DNA from: Maricaulis sp963975345
GTDB lineage: Bacteria > Pseudomonadota > Alphaproteobacteria > Caulobacterales > Maricaulaceae
DNA length: 64,000 bases
Assembly: GCF_963975345.1 (NCBI RefSeq)
Contig: NZ_CAXBGE010000005.1
Span: 62,001 to 126,000 of the forward strand
Direction: 5' to 3'
Part shown: positions 26,447-35,532 of the stretch, in pieces
How positions within the stretch are numbered: the first letter of the stretch is position 1
Layout of the letters: every line of letters starts with the position of its first letter
Position numbers and translations under genes: made by a program
The notes under the pieces: model-generated
Seen by the model: the letters and a program-made list of their open reading frames with translations, nothing else
Told to the model about the DNA's origin: nothing
Databases searched by the model: none

Positions 26447-26625
26447 GCGGCGGTGATGGTATCTTGCAGTCCGCACATAAAATATCGAAGGTGCGCGAAC
26501 CTTGGTCCCGCTTGGGAAATCACGCACTTGTTGTGGTTTGCGACCGGGCGCGACAAATTGCCATACAGTAAATGTGGAAACTCGCGCTACACAGACCGAG
26601 AACTGGCCAGATATCGGGGGCACAA

Positions 26626-28275
26626 ATGCAATCGTCGCAATCGCTTACGCGCAGCGGGCTGGATTTCAGTACCGTCATCGTGCTCTTGATCACCGTATTC
26701 GGGGCCTTTTGGGCTCTGTCAGCAGCGGCCTACGCGCCGGACGCGGCGATGAAGGGGCAGTCCTGGCTGATCCTGGCCGGCTTCCTGACTGGAATTCTGA
26801 TCCTGGTCGGCTCTATCACGCGCGGCGGCGTCGAAACCGACGAGCGCGAATATAACGAAAACCTGGTCAAGGCCGGGGTGATCGCCTCGCTGTTCTGGGC
26901 CGCGGCCGGCCTTCTGGTCGGTGTGATCATCGCCTTCCAGCTCGCCTTTCCGGTTCTGAATATCGAGGATTGGGGCTTCACCAGTTTTGGCCGTCTGCGC
27001 CCGCTACACACCTCGGCGGTGATCTTCGCTTTCGGCGGTAACGTCTTGATCGCGACATCATTTTACGTCGTGCAGCGCACCTGCCGCACCCGGATTGCCG
27101 GCGGAATCTGGCCGTGGTTCGTGTTCTGGGGCTATCAATTCTTCATCGTGATGGCCGCGTCGGGCTATCTGGTTGGCATTACCCAATCGCGCGAATATGC
27201 CGAGCCGGAATGGTATGCGGATATCTGGCTGACCCTGATCTGGGTCGCCTATCTGCTGGTTTTCCTCGGCACGCTGTGGAAGCGCAAAGAGCCGCACATC
27301 TACGTCGCCAACTGGTTCTACCTCGCCTTCATCGTCACGATTGCGATGCTGCACATCATCAATAATCTGGCGATGCCGGTCAGCTTTGTCGGATCGCGCA
27401 GCTATTCGCTTTTCTCCGGTGTCCAGGATGCGCTGACCCAGTGGTGGTATGGCCATAATGCCGTTGGCTTCTTCCTGACGGCCGGATTCCTCGGGATCAT
27501 GTATTACTTCATCCCGAAACGGGTGAACCGGCCGGTCTATTCCTACCGCCTCTCGATCATCCATTTTTGGTCGCTGATTTTCATCTATATCTGGGCCGGC
27601 CCGCACCATTTGCACTATACGGCGCTGCCGGAATGGGCGCAGACGCTGGGCATGGCCTTCTCCATCATGCTGTGGATGCCGTCCTGGGGCGGGATGATCA
27701 ATGGTCTGATGACGCTCTCGGGCGCCTGGGACAAGCTGCGCACCGACCCGGTCGTGCGCATGCTGGTGATCTCGGTCGCGTTTTACGGCATGTCGACCTT
27801 TGAGGGGCCGGTGATGTCAATCCGGGCCGTCAATGCGCTGTCCCACTATACAGACTGGACCATCGGCCATGTGCATTCCGGCGCGCTCGGCTGGGTCGGA
27901 TTTGTTTCCTTCGGAGCGCTGTATTGCCTGGTGCCCTGGCTGTGGAAGAAGGCGGGGATGTATTCCAAGGCGCTGGTCGACTGGCACTTCTGGATCGCGA
28001 CCTTCGGCATCCTGCTCTACATCACCTCAATGTGGGTGGCCGGCATCATGCAGGGTCTGATGTGGCGCGCCTATAACTCGCTCGGTTTCCTGGAATACTC
28101 CTTCGTGGAAACCGTTGAAGCGATGCACATTTCCTACATCATCCGCGCGGTTGGGGGCCTGCTCTATCTCGCTGGCGCCCTGATCATGATTTACAATGTC
28201 TATCGCACGATCAACAGCGATGTGACCGAAGCGGATGAGTCGGTATCGCCTCAACCCGCGCAGATTCCGGCTTAG
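26626..28275 (+). CDS. ccoN: cbb3-type cytochrome c oxidase subunit I
   Basis: CcoN is the catalytic heme-copper subunit of the high-affinity terminal oxidase, in the inner membrane. The 549 residues include about 12 membrane spans. Histidine ligands lie in HTSAVIFAFGGN and WWYGHNAVGFF, in the HFWSLIFIYIWAGPHHLHY block, which includes the CuB histidine pair, and in HVHSGALGWVGF. The ATG at 26626 follows CGGGGG. It starts an operon of eight genes with short gaps or overlaps. The 180 bases upstream show no clear FixK/FNR site (TTGAT-N4-ATCAA), unlike many relatives. Confidence 0.96.
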   Translation: MQSSQSLTRSGLDFSTVIVLLITVFGAFWALSAAAYAPDAAMKGQSWLILAGFLTGILILVGSITRGGVETDEREYNENLVKAGVIASLFWAAAGLLVGVIIAFQLAFPVLNIEDWGFTSFGRLRPLHTSAVIFAFGGNVLIATSFYVVQRTCRTRIAGGIWPWFVFWGYQFFIVMAASGYLVGITQSREYAEPEWYADIWLTLIWVAYLLVFLGTLWKRKEPHIYVANWFYLAFIVTIAMLHIINNLAMPVSFVGSRSYSLFSGVQDALTQWWYGHNAVGFFLTAGFLGIMYYFIPKRVNRPVYSYRLSIIHFWSLIFIYIWAGPHHLHYTALPEWAQTLGMAFSIMLWMPSWGGMINGLMTLSGAWDKLRTDPVVRMLVISVAFYGMSTFEGPVMSIRAVNALSHYTDWTIGHVHSGALGWVGFVSFGALYCLVPWLWKKAGMYSKALVDWHFWIATFGILLYITSMWVAGIMQGLMWRAYNSLGFLEYSFVETVEAMHISYIIRAVGGLLYLAGALIMIYNVYRTINSDVTEADESVSPQPAQIPA

Positions 28276-28287
28276 GGGGAGATCGCT

Positions 28288-29046
28288 ATGTCAAAGGGCA
28301 AAAGCGTGTGGAGCGATATCCACAAGAAGCTGTTCGAAAAGAACTCGCTCATCCTCACCGTCGGGATTCTCGTCACCGTTTCGATTGGCGGCATTGTCGA
28401 GATTGCCCCGCTCTTCTACCTCGACTCGACGATCGAGGAAGTCGACGGCATGCGGCCCTATACGCCGCTGGAACAGCTGGGCCGCGACATCTATGTCCGC
28501 GAGGGTTGCTATAATTGCCACTCGCAGATGATCCGCCCCTTGCGCGATGAGGTCGAACGTTACGGCCATTACTCGCTTGCCGCCGAGAGCATGTATGATC
28601 ACCCCTTCCAGTGGGGCTCGAAACGGACCGGACCGGATCTCGCTCGCGTTGGCGCCAAATACTCCGATGAATGGCATCGCGACCATATGCGCGATCCGCG
28701 CTCGGTGGTGCCGGAATCGATCATGCCGGCCTATGCCTTCCTGGAAAGCGCGACGCTGGATTATCACAATGTCGCCGCCAATCTGCGCGCCCTGCGCGCC
28801 GTCGGCGTTCCCTATAGCGACGAGATGGTGGAGACGGCCGTGGCCGACATCACCACCCAGCTCGACCCCTATGCGTCGGATTATGACGGCTTCCTGGCGC
28901 GCTATCCCGGGGCGACCCTGCGCGATTTCGATGGCAATCCGGACCGGGTTTCCGAGCTCGACGCTCTGGTGGCCTATCTGCAAGTGCTCGGCACCATGGT
29001 GGACTTCTCCACCTATGAGGCCGAAGCCGATGAAAATCTGAGATAG
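28288..29046 (+). CDS. ccoO: cbb3-type cytochrome c oxidase subunit II (mono-heme)
   Basis: The 252-residue membrane-anchored c-type cytochrome passes electrons from CcoP toward CcoN. It has an N-terminal helix (about 21-42) and a single heme-binding CYNCH (Cys74, Cys77, His78). The conserved RPLRDEVERYGHYSLAAE follows, then GSKRTGPDLARVG and a distal methionine in PESIMPAY. It begins 12 bases after ccoN and ends 6 bases before ccoQ. Confidence 0.97.
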   Translation: MSKGKSVWSDIHKKLFEKNSLILTVGILVTVSIGGIVEIAPLFYLDSTIEEVDGMRPYTPLEQLGRDIYVREGCYNCHSQMIRPLRDEVERYGHYSLAAESMYDHPFQWGSKRTGPDLARVGAKYSDEWHRDHMRDPRSVVPESIMPAYAFLESATLDYHNVAANLRALRAVGVPYSDEMVETAVADITTQLDPYASDYDGFLARYPGATLRDFDGNPDRVSELDALVAYLQVLGTMVDFSTYEAEADENLR

Positions 29047-29052
29047 GGGCGC

Positions 29053-29247
29053 ATGATGTATTCTCTTCTCGCCAGTTTCGCACAGACCTGGGGCATGTTG
29101 CTGTTCGTCGCGCTCTTCACCGGCGCGCTGACCTATGCCCTGTGGCCGCGCAACCAGACACGCTTCGACGAGGCGGCGCGCATGCCCCTCAATGACAGCG
29201 ATGAACCGATTATCGAAAGCGCCAGCAAGGACCAGGCCCATGTCTGA
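29053..29247 (+). CDS. ccoQ: cbb3-type oxidase small subunit CcoQ
   Basis: This 64-residue protein has one membrane helix (WGMLLFVALFTGALTYALWP) and an acidic, Asp/Glu-rich tail. Length, topology and position between ccoO and ccoP identify it as CcoQ, which stabilises the oxidase. ATG 29053 or 29056 could be used. It overlaps ccoP by 8 bases. Confidence 0.9.
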   Translation: MMYSLLASFAQTWGMLLFVALFTGALTYALWPRNQTRFDEAARMPLNDSDEPIIESASKDQAHV

Positions 29248-30166
29248 TCACGAGGAAAACCGCGAAACCGACGCGCATTCGGGGACCGAAACCACCGGCC
29301 ATGAATGGGACGGGATCAAGGAACTCGATACGCCGTTGCCGCGTTGGTGGCTTTATACCTTCTATGCCTGCGTTGTGATCGGCGTCATCTATATGGTCTT
29401 CCTGCCAGCGATCCCGGCCCTGCCGGGCATGGCCAACGGGGCGAATGACCATACGCGCGGCCTCAGCAATAATTCCGAGCGCGCCAATGTCGCCCTCGCA
29501 ATGGCCGATCTGGAAGCCTCGCGGGCGTCTGGTTTCGAACGCCTGCGCGGCGCCTCGATCGACACGATCGAGGACGATCCCGATCTGCTCGGCTTTGTTC
29601 GCGCCGCCGGCGACGCAGCCTTCGGCAATAATTGCTCGACCTGTCATGGGTCCGGCGCCCAGGGCTTTGTCGGCTACCCCAATCTCAATGATGATGTCTG
29701 GCTGTGGGGCGGGACGTATGACGATATCCGCACGACAATCCGTTTCGGCATTCGTGCCGAGCATGACGATACGCGCTTCTCGCAAATGCCGTCCTTTGGA
29801 CGTGATGGGATGCTGACCCGCTCGCAGATTGGCGACGTCACCGATTATATCCTGTCCCTATCGGGACATGAGGCCGCAGCCGATGCGATTGAACGCGGGG
29901 GCGTAACCTATGCCAGCCAGTGCGCCAGTTGCCACATGCCCGATGCCAGCGGGGACCGCAGCCAAGGCGCGCCCAATCTGACCGACCAGGACTGGCTCTA
30001 TGGCGGCACGCGTGAACAGATCGTGGCCACAATCTATCGCGGGCCCTATGGTGTGATGCCGGCTTGGGAAGACCGGCTCGGCGACACCACGATCGATGCA
30101 TTGGCTGCTTATGTTTATCTGTTGGGCGGTGGTGAATCTGCGCCGGACAGCCCGGTGGGGCAGTAA
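29240..30166 (+). CDS. ccoP: cbb3-type cytochrome c oxidase subunit III (di-heme)
   Basis: CcoP takes electrons from soluble cytochromes or the bc1 complex. The 308 residues carry a polar N terminus with HEWDGIKELDTPLPRWW, a membrane helix (about 38-57) and two heme c sites: CSTCH (Cys132-His136) and CASCH (Cys228-His232). Distal methionines lie in FSQMPSFG and GVMPAW. The ATG at 29240 lies inside the end of ccoQ. Confidence 0.97.
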   Translation: MSDHEENRETDAHSGTETTGHEWDGIKELDTPLPRWWLYTFYACVVIGVIYMVFLPAIPALPGMANGANDHTRGLSNNSERANVALAMADLEASRASGFERLRGASIDTIEDDPDLLGFVRAAGDAAFGNNCSTCHGSGAQGFVGYPNLNDDVWLWGGTYDDIRTTIRFGIRAEHDDTRFSQMPSFGRDGMLTRSQIGDVTDYILSLSGHEAAADAIERGGVTYASQCASCHMPDASGDRSQGAPNLTDQDWLYGGTREQIVATIYRGPYGVMPAWEDRLGDTTIDALAAYVYLLGGGESAPDSPVGQ

Positions 30167-30207
30167 GTCGCATCGCTTAAACTCCGCAAACCAGATTGAA
30201 CTCCGCC

Positions 30208-31692
30208 ATGTCTGAGAGCCAAAAACGCAGCATGGCGGCACCCGGGATCACCCGGTCGAGAGCCAAGGCGGTCAATGCCGCTGACGAGCGCGAGCTCTAC
30301 AAGAAGCGTGAGCCGATTTACCCCAAGCTGGCGCACGGCAAGTTCCGTTTCGCCAAATGGATGGTGATGGCTGTCTCGCTGTCGGTCTATTATCTCGTGC
30401 CCTTCCTGCGCTGGGATCGCGGCGTGGATGCCCCCGACCAGGCAGTGCTGATCGATTTCGCCGGCCGGCGTTTCTATTTCTTCTTCATCGAAATCTGGCC
30501 GCAGGAGATTTACTACGTCACCGGACTGCTGATCCTCGCAGCGCTGGCGCTGTTTTTGGTGACGGCCCTGTTTGGCCGTGTCTGGTGCGGCTATGCCTGT
30601 CCGCAGACCGTGTGGACCGATCTCTTCATCATGGTCGAGCGCGCCTTTGAGGGTGACCGCAATGCCCGTATCAAGCTCGACCGGGCGCCCTGGAGTTTCA
30701 ACAAGGCCTGGCGCAAGAGTGGCAAGCACGCCGTTTGGCTGGTCATTGCCGGGCTGACGGGCGGGGCCTGGATTCTGTACTTTCACGATGCCTATGACAC
30801 CGTCGGTAATTTCTTCACCGGCCAGGCCGAGATCTCCGCCTATCTGTTTTTCGCCGGCCTGACCTTCACGACTTATATTTTCGCCGGCACGATGCGCGAG
30901 CAGGTGTGCATCTATATGTGTCCCTGGCCTCGTATCCAGGCGGCGATGACCGACCGCGAAGCCCTCAATGTCACCTACCGGATAGATCGCGGCGAAACGC
31001 GCGGTGCCCACAAGAAGGGCGACAGCTGGGATGACCGGGGCGATTGTATCGATTGCATGCAGTGCGTCGCCGTCTGCCCGATGGGGATTGATATCCGTGA
31101 CGGCGCCCAGCTGGAATGTATCCAGTGCGCCCTGTGCATTGATGCCTGCGATGACGTAATGCTGAAGGTTGATCGTCCGACCGGGCTGATTGCCTATGAG
31201 ACGGACGACAATATCGACCGCTTCGTGGCAGGCGAGAAGCCGCGCTATCGCTTCGTGCGTGTCCGTACGTTGGTCTATGCCGTGGCCTTGGTTCTGGTCG
31301 CGGCCGTGATGCTGGCCGGCCTGCTCAATCGCACCGAGCTTGAGCTCAATGCTTCGCGTGATCGCAATCCCAATTATGTCCGCCTGTCCGATGGCGCGAT
31401 CCGCAATGGCTACACGATCAAGGTGGTCAATAAGAGCAATGCGCCGCGCGCACTCGAACTGGTTGTCGAGGGCGATCCGGCCCTGATTGTCCGCTTGCTT
31501 GGTGCTGCGGACGAGACTCCGATGCGGATGAATATCGAGGCCGACCGGACGCGCGATTTCGTTGTCTATCTGACCCTGCCGCCCGGCGCCGTCGACGTGC
31601 CACGTGAGGACATCATGTTCCGCGTGCTTGATCCGGCGACCGGCGAGAGCGCGCAGACGCGGTCGGTTTTGGTAACGGGGCTCGCAGAATGA
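30208..31692 (+). CDS. ccoG: Cytochrome oxidase assembly factor CcoG (FixG/RdxA)
   Basis: The 494-residue membrane protein has about five helices and a ferredoxin-like pair of 4Fe-4S motifs: CIDCMQCVAVCP and CIQCALCIDACD. An Ig-like C-terminal domain (about 365-494) faces the periplasm. CcoG is reported to act as a cupric reductase in supplying copper to the cbb3 oxidase. The ATG at 30208 opens the family's N terminus. It starts about 40 bases after ccoP and overlaps ccoH by ATGA. Confidence 0.95.
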   Translation: MSESQKRSMAAPGITRSRAKAVNAADERELYKKREPIYPKLAHGKFRFAKWMVMAVSLSVYYLVPFLRWDRGVDAPDQAVLIDFAGRRFYFFFIEIWPQEIYYVTGLLILAALALFLVTALFGRVWCGYACPQTVWTDLFIMVERAFEGDRNARIKLDRAPWSFNKAWRKSGKHAVWLVIAGLTGGAWILYFHDAYDTVGNFFTGQAEISAYLFFAGLTFTTYIFAGTMREQVCIYMCPWPRIQAAMTDREALNVTYRIDRGETRGAHKKGDSWDDRGDCIDCMQCVAVCPMGIDIRDGAQLECIQCALCIDACDDVMLKVDRPTGLIAYETDDNIDRFVAGEKPRYRFVRVRTLVYAVALVLVAAVMLAGLLNRTELELNASRDRNPNYVRLSDGAIRNGYTIKVVNKSNAPRALELVVEGDPALIVRLLGAADETPMRMNIEADRTRDFVVYLTLPPGAVDVPREDIMFRVLDPATGESAQTRSVLVTGLAE

Positions 31693-32156
31693 AAACCTTC
31701 CTCAACCCGCTGCGCGGCTGGCATGTGCTGGTGATGATCCTGATGTTTTTTGGCGTCACCATCGGCGTCAATGCCACCTTCATCACGCTCGCCCTGACGA
31801 CCTTTCCCGGCGAGGATGTGCCGCACTCCTATGTTCAGGGCATTAATTACAATGACACGATTGAGCGCCGCCGGGCCCAGGCCGAGCTGGGCTGGACGGC
31901 CCGGTTCAACGCTGCCGATGATGCCTTGTTGCTCGAAGTGCTCGATGCCGAAGGCACGCCGGTCTCCGGCCTGGCCCTGACGGGCTCGATGGTGCACCCC
32001 GACTCAATGCAGGACTGCCCGCTCACCTTTGCCGCAGATCGGCCCGGCATTTATCGGGCGTCACTGGACTGTGACGCGAGCGGCCGCTGGCGGGTGCGGG
32101 CGATCAATGACGGCGATGCGCCGTTTGAGGTGGAATACGAATTGTGGCTACCCTGA
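31689..32156 (+). CDS. ccoH: cbb3 oxidase assembly protein CcoH (FixH)
   Basis: The 155-residue protein has an N-terminal membrane anchor (GWHVLVMILMFFGVTIGVNATF) and a periplasmic beta-domain. The family phrase SYVQGINYNDTIERRRAQAELGW is present. It helps assemble the cbb3 complex and couples ATGA-style to ccoG. Its 3' end overlaps the ccoI start by 13 bases. Confidence 0.92.
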   Translation: MKTFLNPLRGWHVLVMILMFFGVTIGVNATFITLALTTFPGEDVPHSYVQGINYNDTIERRRAQAELGWTARFNAADDALLLEVLDAEGTPVSGLALTGSMVHPDSMQDCPLTFAADRPGIYRASLDCDASGRWRVRAINDGDAPFEVEYELWLP

Positions 32157-34330
32157 GCGCTGTTGGGTTCGATCCCGTTGCAGGTCAGGCCGACCCGCAA
32201 GCCTTCGTGCGCCGGATTGATGGCCGTTCGCATCTCGACCTTCTGGTACGCGGCGCCAGCTGTGCCGGCTGCATCGCCCGCATCGAGTCGGGCATGCTGG
32301 CCGATGAGCGGGTCGAAACCGCGCGGTTGAACCTCTCCACCGGGCGTCTGGCCCTGGTCTGGCGCGGCGACGCCGCTGCAGCGCGCGGCTTTGTCGCGAC
32401 ATTGGGCAAGATTGGCTATCCGGCCACGCCTTACGAACCGGAGCGCGATAGCGATCCCCACAAGGAGGACGAGCGCCGCCTGCTGCGGGCCCTGGCCGTC
32501 GCCGGTTTCGCGATGGCGAATGTGATGCTGCTCTCGATCGCGGTCTGGTCCGGCGGGCAGGAGATGAGCGTGGCGATGCAGGCCCTGATGCACCGCATCT
32601 CGGCCCTGATCGTGTTGCCCGCTGTGGCCTATGCCGGTCAGCCCTTCTTCCGCTCCGCCTGGTCGGTGTTGAAAAATCGCCATGTCAATATGGATGTGCC
32701 GATTTCGCTCGGCGTGCTGCTCGCCAGTGGACTGTCGGTCTATGAGACCGTCATCGGGCATGGCGACACTTATTATGACGCTGCCGTGATGTTGCTTTTC
32801 TTCCTGCTGATCGGGCGCTTCCTCGACATGCGTTTGCGCGCCAAGGCCGGTCAGGCGGCGCGAGGGCTGGCGGCGATGCAGGCGACGACCGCCAATCGTC
32901 TGCGCAGCGACGGTGCGCTTGATTCTGTCGCGGCACGCGATGTCCGCGCCGGCGATGCGCTTGTTTTGGCGGCTGGTGACCGCGTTCCGGTCGATGCGGT
33001 GATTGTCGAAGGCGAGGGCGCACTGGACGCGTCCCTGGTCAGCGGCGAGACGGCACCGGTCGAGGCGCGGCCGGGCGTTCAGGTGTTTTCCGGCATGCTC
33101 AATCTGGACGGCAAGCTGGTGGTGCGCGCCAGCGCCGACCGCGATAATTCCCTGCTTTCCGAGATTACCCGCATGGTCGAGGCCGGTGAGCAAAGCCGCT
33201 CCCGATTTGTCCGCCTCGCTGATCAGGCGGCGCGGCTCTACGTGCCGCTGGTGCATTCACTCGCCCTGGCAACCCTGATCGGCTGGTTCGTGTTGGCCGG
33301 CGATCCGCGCACCGCCATCGTCAATGCCATCGCCGTTTTGATCATCACCTGTCCCTGTGCGCTGGGGCTGGCCGTGCCGGCTGTCCAGGTCGTCGCCTCC
33401 GGACGTCTGTTCAAGGCCGGCGTGCTGGTCAAATCCGGTGATGCCCTCGAACGCATGGCCAAGATCGATACGGTTGTGGTCGACAAGACCGGCACCTTGA
33501 CCGAAGGCCGCCCCCGTCTGGTCGAGCCGGAGGCTCTGCCTGACGGCACACTCGAGCTCGCCGCGCGCCTGGCCCGCACCAGCCGTCACCCCTTGTCGCG
33601 GGCCGTTGCCGATGCGGCCGGCATGGGTCCGGCTGCCAGCGATGTGCACGAGACGCCGGGCGGCGGACTGGAGTGTGTTGAGGACGGCATGCGCCTGCGC
33701 TTTGGGTCTGCACGCTGGCTCGGGATCGAGGCGGCGAGCGATCCGCATTCGGAGGCCTGGTTGGTCATCGATGAGGGCGATCCGGTACGGTTTCGCTTCC
33801 AGGATCGGCTGCGCAGCGATGCGCGTGAGACGATAGACGGCCTGCGTCAACGCGGCTGTCAGATCGAATTGCTCTCGGGCGACCGGACCGGTCCGGTTGG
33901 CCTGATCGCCGCCGAGCTGGGGATTGACGCCTGGACGGCCGAACTGAAACCGCAACAGAAAATCGCCCGTATCGAGGCGCTCAAGGCGGACGGCCGCAGC
34001 GTGCTGATGATCGGTGACGGCATTAATGACGCACCAGCCCTGGCGAGCGCCGATGCCTCGGTTTCGCTGGCGGCAGCGGCGGAGATTTCCCAAGCGGCGG
34101 CGGATTTCGTGCTTCAGGGCAACAAGCTGGCCGGGTGCCTGGTCGCGCTGGATATCTCGCGGGCGGCCAAGCGCCGCGTGTTGGAGAATTTCACCCTGGC
34201 GGCGGGCTATAACATGATCGCCGTACCGCTCGCGGTGATGGGCATGGTGACGCCGCTGATCGCCGCAATCGCGATGTCGGGCTCGTCAATCCTGGTGACG
34301 CTCAACGCTTTGAGGCTGGCCCGCCGATGA
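32144..34330 (+). CDS. ccoI: Copper-translocating P1B-type ATPase CcoI (FixI)
   Basis: CcoI exports copper across the inner membrane for insertion into cbb3 oxidase. The 728-residue protein has an N-terminal metal-binding GASCAGC (Cys40, Cys43), the transmembrane CPC site (403-405), the phosphorylation motif DKTGT (Asp447) and the hinge GDGINDAPAL. The likely start is GTG at 32144 inside ccoH, giving translational coupling. It ends in an ATGA overlap with ccoS. Confidence 0.95.
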   Translation: MATLSAVGFDPVAGQADPQAFVRRIDGRSHLDLLVRGASCAGCIARIESGMLADERVETARLNLSTGRLALVWRGDAAAARGFVATLGKIGYPATPYEPERDSDPHKEDERRLLRALAVAGFAMANVMLLSIAVWSGGQEMSVAMQALMHRISALIVLPAVAYAGQPFFRSAWSVLKNRHVNMDVPISLGVLLASGLSVYETVIGHGDTYYDAAVMLLFFLLIGRFLDMRLRAKAGQAARGLAAMQATTANRLRSDGALDSVAARDVRAGDALVLAAGDRVPVDAVIVEGEGALDASLVSGETAPVEARPGVQVFSGMLNLDGKLVVRASADRDNSLLSEITRMVEAGEQSRSRFVRLADQAARLYVPLVHSLALATLIGWFVLAGDPRTAIVNAIAVLIITCPCALGLAVPAVQVVASGRLFKAGVLVKSGDALERMAKIDTVVVDKTGTLTEGRPRLVEPEALPDGTLELAARLARTSRHPLSRAVADAAGMGPAASDVHETPGGGLECVEDGMRLRFGSARWLGIEAASDPHSEAWLVIDEGDPVRFRFQDRLRSDARETIDGLRQRGCQIELLSGDRTGPVGLIAAELGIDAWTAELKPQQKIARIEALKADGRSVLMIGDGINDAPALASADASVSLAAAAEISQAAADFVLQGNKLAGCLVALDISRAAKRRVLENFTLAAGYNMIAVPLAVMGMVTPLIAAIAMSGSSILVTLNALRLARR

Positions 34331-34554
34331 CCGCTTTGATCTGGCTGATACCGCTTGCGCTCGGTCTGGGATTTCTCGGACTGGTTGGCTTCTTGTGGAG
34401 CCTCAAATCAGGTCAGTTCGATGATCTTGATGGCGCCGGCGAGCGCATTCTGATGGATGACGACAAGCCCTTGCCGCCGCGCCCTCAGGCGGTGCTGGCT
34501 GAGGACGATGACGAGGACGCCGACGACGATGGCAGCGGCGCGAAATCCTTGTAG
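34327..34554 (+). CDS. ccoS: cbb3 oxidase maturation protein CcoS (FixS)
   Basis: The 75-residue product has one membrane helix (LIWLIPLALGLGFLGLVGFLWSL) and then the FixS phrase KSGQFDDLDGAGERILMDDD. A long acidic tail (EDDDEDADDDG) follows, longer than in most relatives. It is needed for heme and copper cofactor insertion. It overlaps ccoI by ATGA, and its last 70 bases overlap, tail to tail, the DUF2189 gene on the other strand. Confidence 0.93.
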   Translation: MTALIWLIPLALGLGFLGLVGFLWSLKSGQFDDLDGAGERILMDDDKPLPPRPQAVLAEDDDEDADDDGSGAKSL

Positions 34555-35306
34555 GCATACCAGCTTGCATGCGCGAGCCAGGGGAAGACCACCGCCAGCC
34601 CGATCAGGAAGAAGGCGGTTCCGGCCACGGTCATGAAGCCGATCAGCCAAGCCCAGGTCAGCATCACGAAGGGCTGACGCCGCACCGCTGTGACGCTGGC
34701 AACCAGCGCGGTCACCGCATCGATATCCTGGTCAACCAGCATCGGGAAAGCGATCGCCGAGATGGAGAAGGCGAAACCGGCCAGCACGGAGCCGATGATC
34801 GCGCCGATCACGAGCAGGGTTATCCCGGCCGGGTCTGACAGGGAGAATTCCAGAAAGGCACCGGGGGTGAGCGGGCTGTCGGGGGCGATGATGACGTGCA
34901 GGAATTGCGAGATTTCGACCCAGGCCATCAACAGCAGGAGCAGCAGCAGCGAGAGAAAGGCGATCTGGGTAATCCGGTCGGGAAAGCGCGAGATGATGAC
35001 GCGAAAGCGTGGCACCTCACCGCGCTCCAGCGCGCGGCTGACCTGGTAGATGCCGATCGCCAGCGCCGGTGCGATCAGGGCGAAACCGCTCAGCGCGACA
35101 GGTGCGATGGCCCCGAGCCCGAGCAGCCACAGACCGCCTGTGATCAGGGCGCCGATGCCGACGAAAATCAGGCCATAGCTCAGGCTGACGCGCCGGGCGC
35201 GCATCATGTCGGCCCAGCCAGCCTTGAGCCAGCTCCAGGGCGCATCGCGCCTGACTTCCTGCAGTGTGATCATGATGTTGTACTCTCCCCGATCCCAATT
35301 CGACAT
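34485..35306 (-). CDS. DUF2189 family polytopic membrane protein
   Basis: The 273-residue protein begins with a polar segment containing DAPWSWLKAGWADMMRARRVSLSYGLIFVGIG (named here by its ends) and has about six membrane spans, typical of DUF2189. Function is unknown. The last residues form a serine run (SSSASSSSSSAS) that arises where the gene overlaps the Asp/Glu-coding tail of ccoS in antisense. A start at ATG 35273 (MITLQEV) after GGGGAG is a reasonable alternative. Its position at the end of the cbb3 operon suggests, but does not prove, a respiratory link. Confidence 0.8.
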   Translation of the reverse strand: MSNWDRGEYNIMITLQEVRRDAPWSWLKAGWADMMRARRVSLSYGLIFVGIGALITGGLWLLGLGAIAPVALSGFALIAPALAIGIYQVSRALERGEVPRFRVIISRFPDRITQIAFLSLLLLLLLMAWVEISQFLHVIIAPDSPLTPGAFLEFSLSDPAGITLLVIGAIIGSVLAGFAFSISAIAFPMLVDQDIDAVTALVASVTAVRRQPFVMLTWAWLIGFMTVAGTAFFLIGLAVVFPWLAHASWYAYKDFAPLPSSSASSSSSSASTA

Positions 35307-35532
35307 GCTTCAATGGTTCGCCCGGTGATGCCACACATAATTTAAGTTTATTGCGCCGCCGGCCCACCAGCTTCCGGGCTCGTGGCGACGAGCCGGGCGC
35401 TGTGCATTGCGCTATCGATGCCGGCTAGTCCATTGTGTCGCGGGCGAAAAATTCCCCAAAATCCGAATTTTGCGTGCCAAGGTCGCGCAGTTTCTCTATG
35501 CTGCCCGATAGTGAAAATGGGGGGATGTCGGC

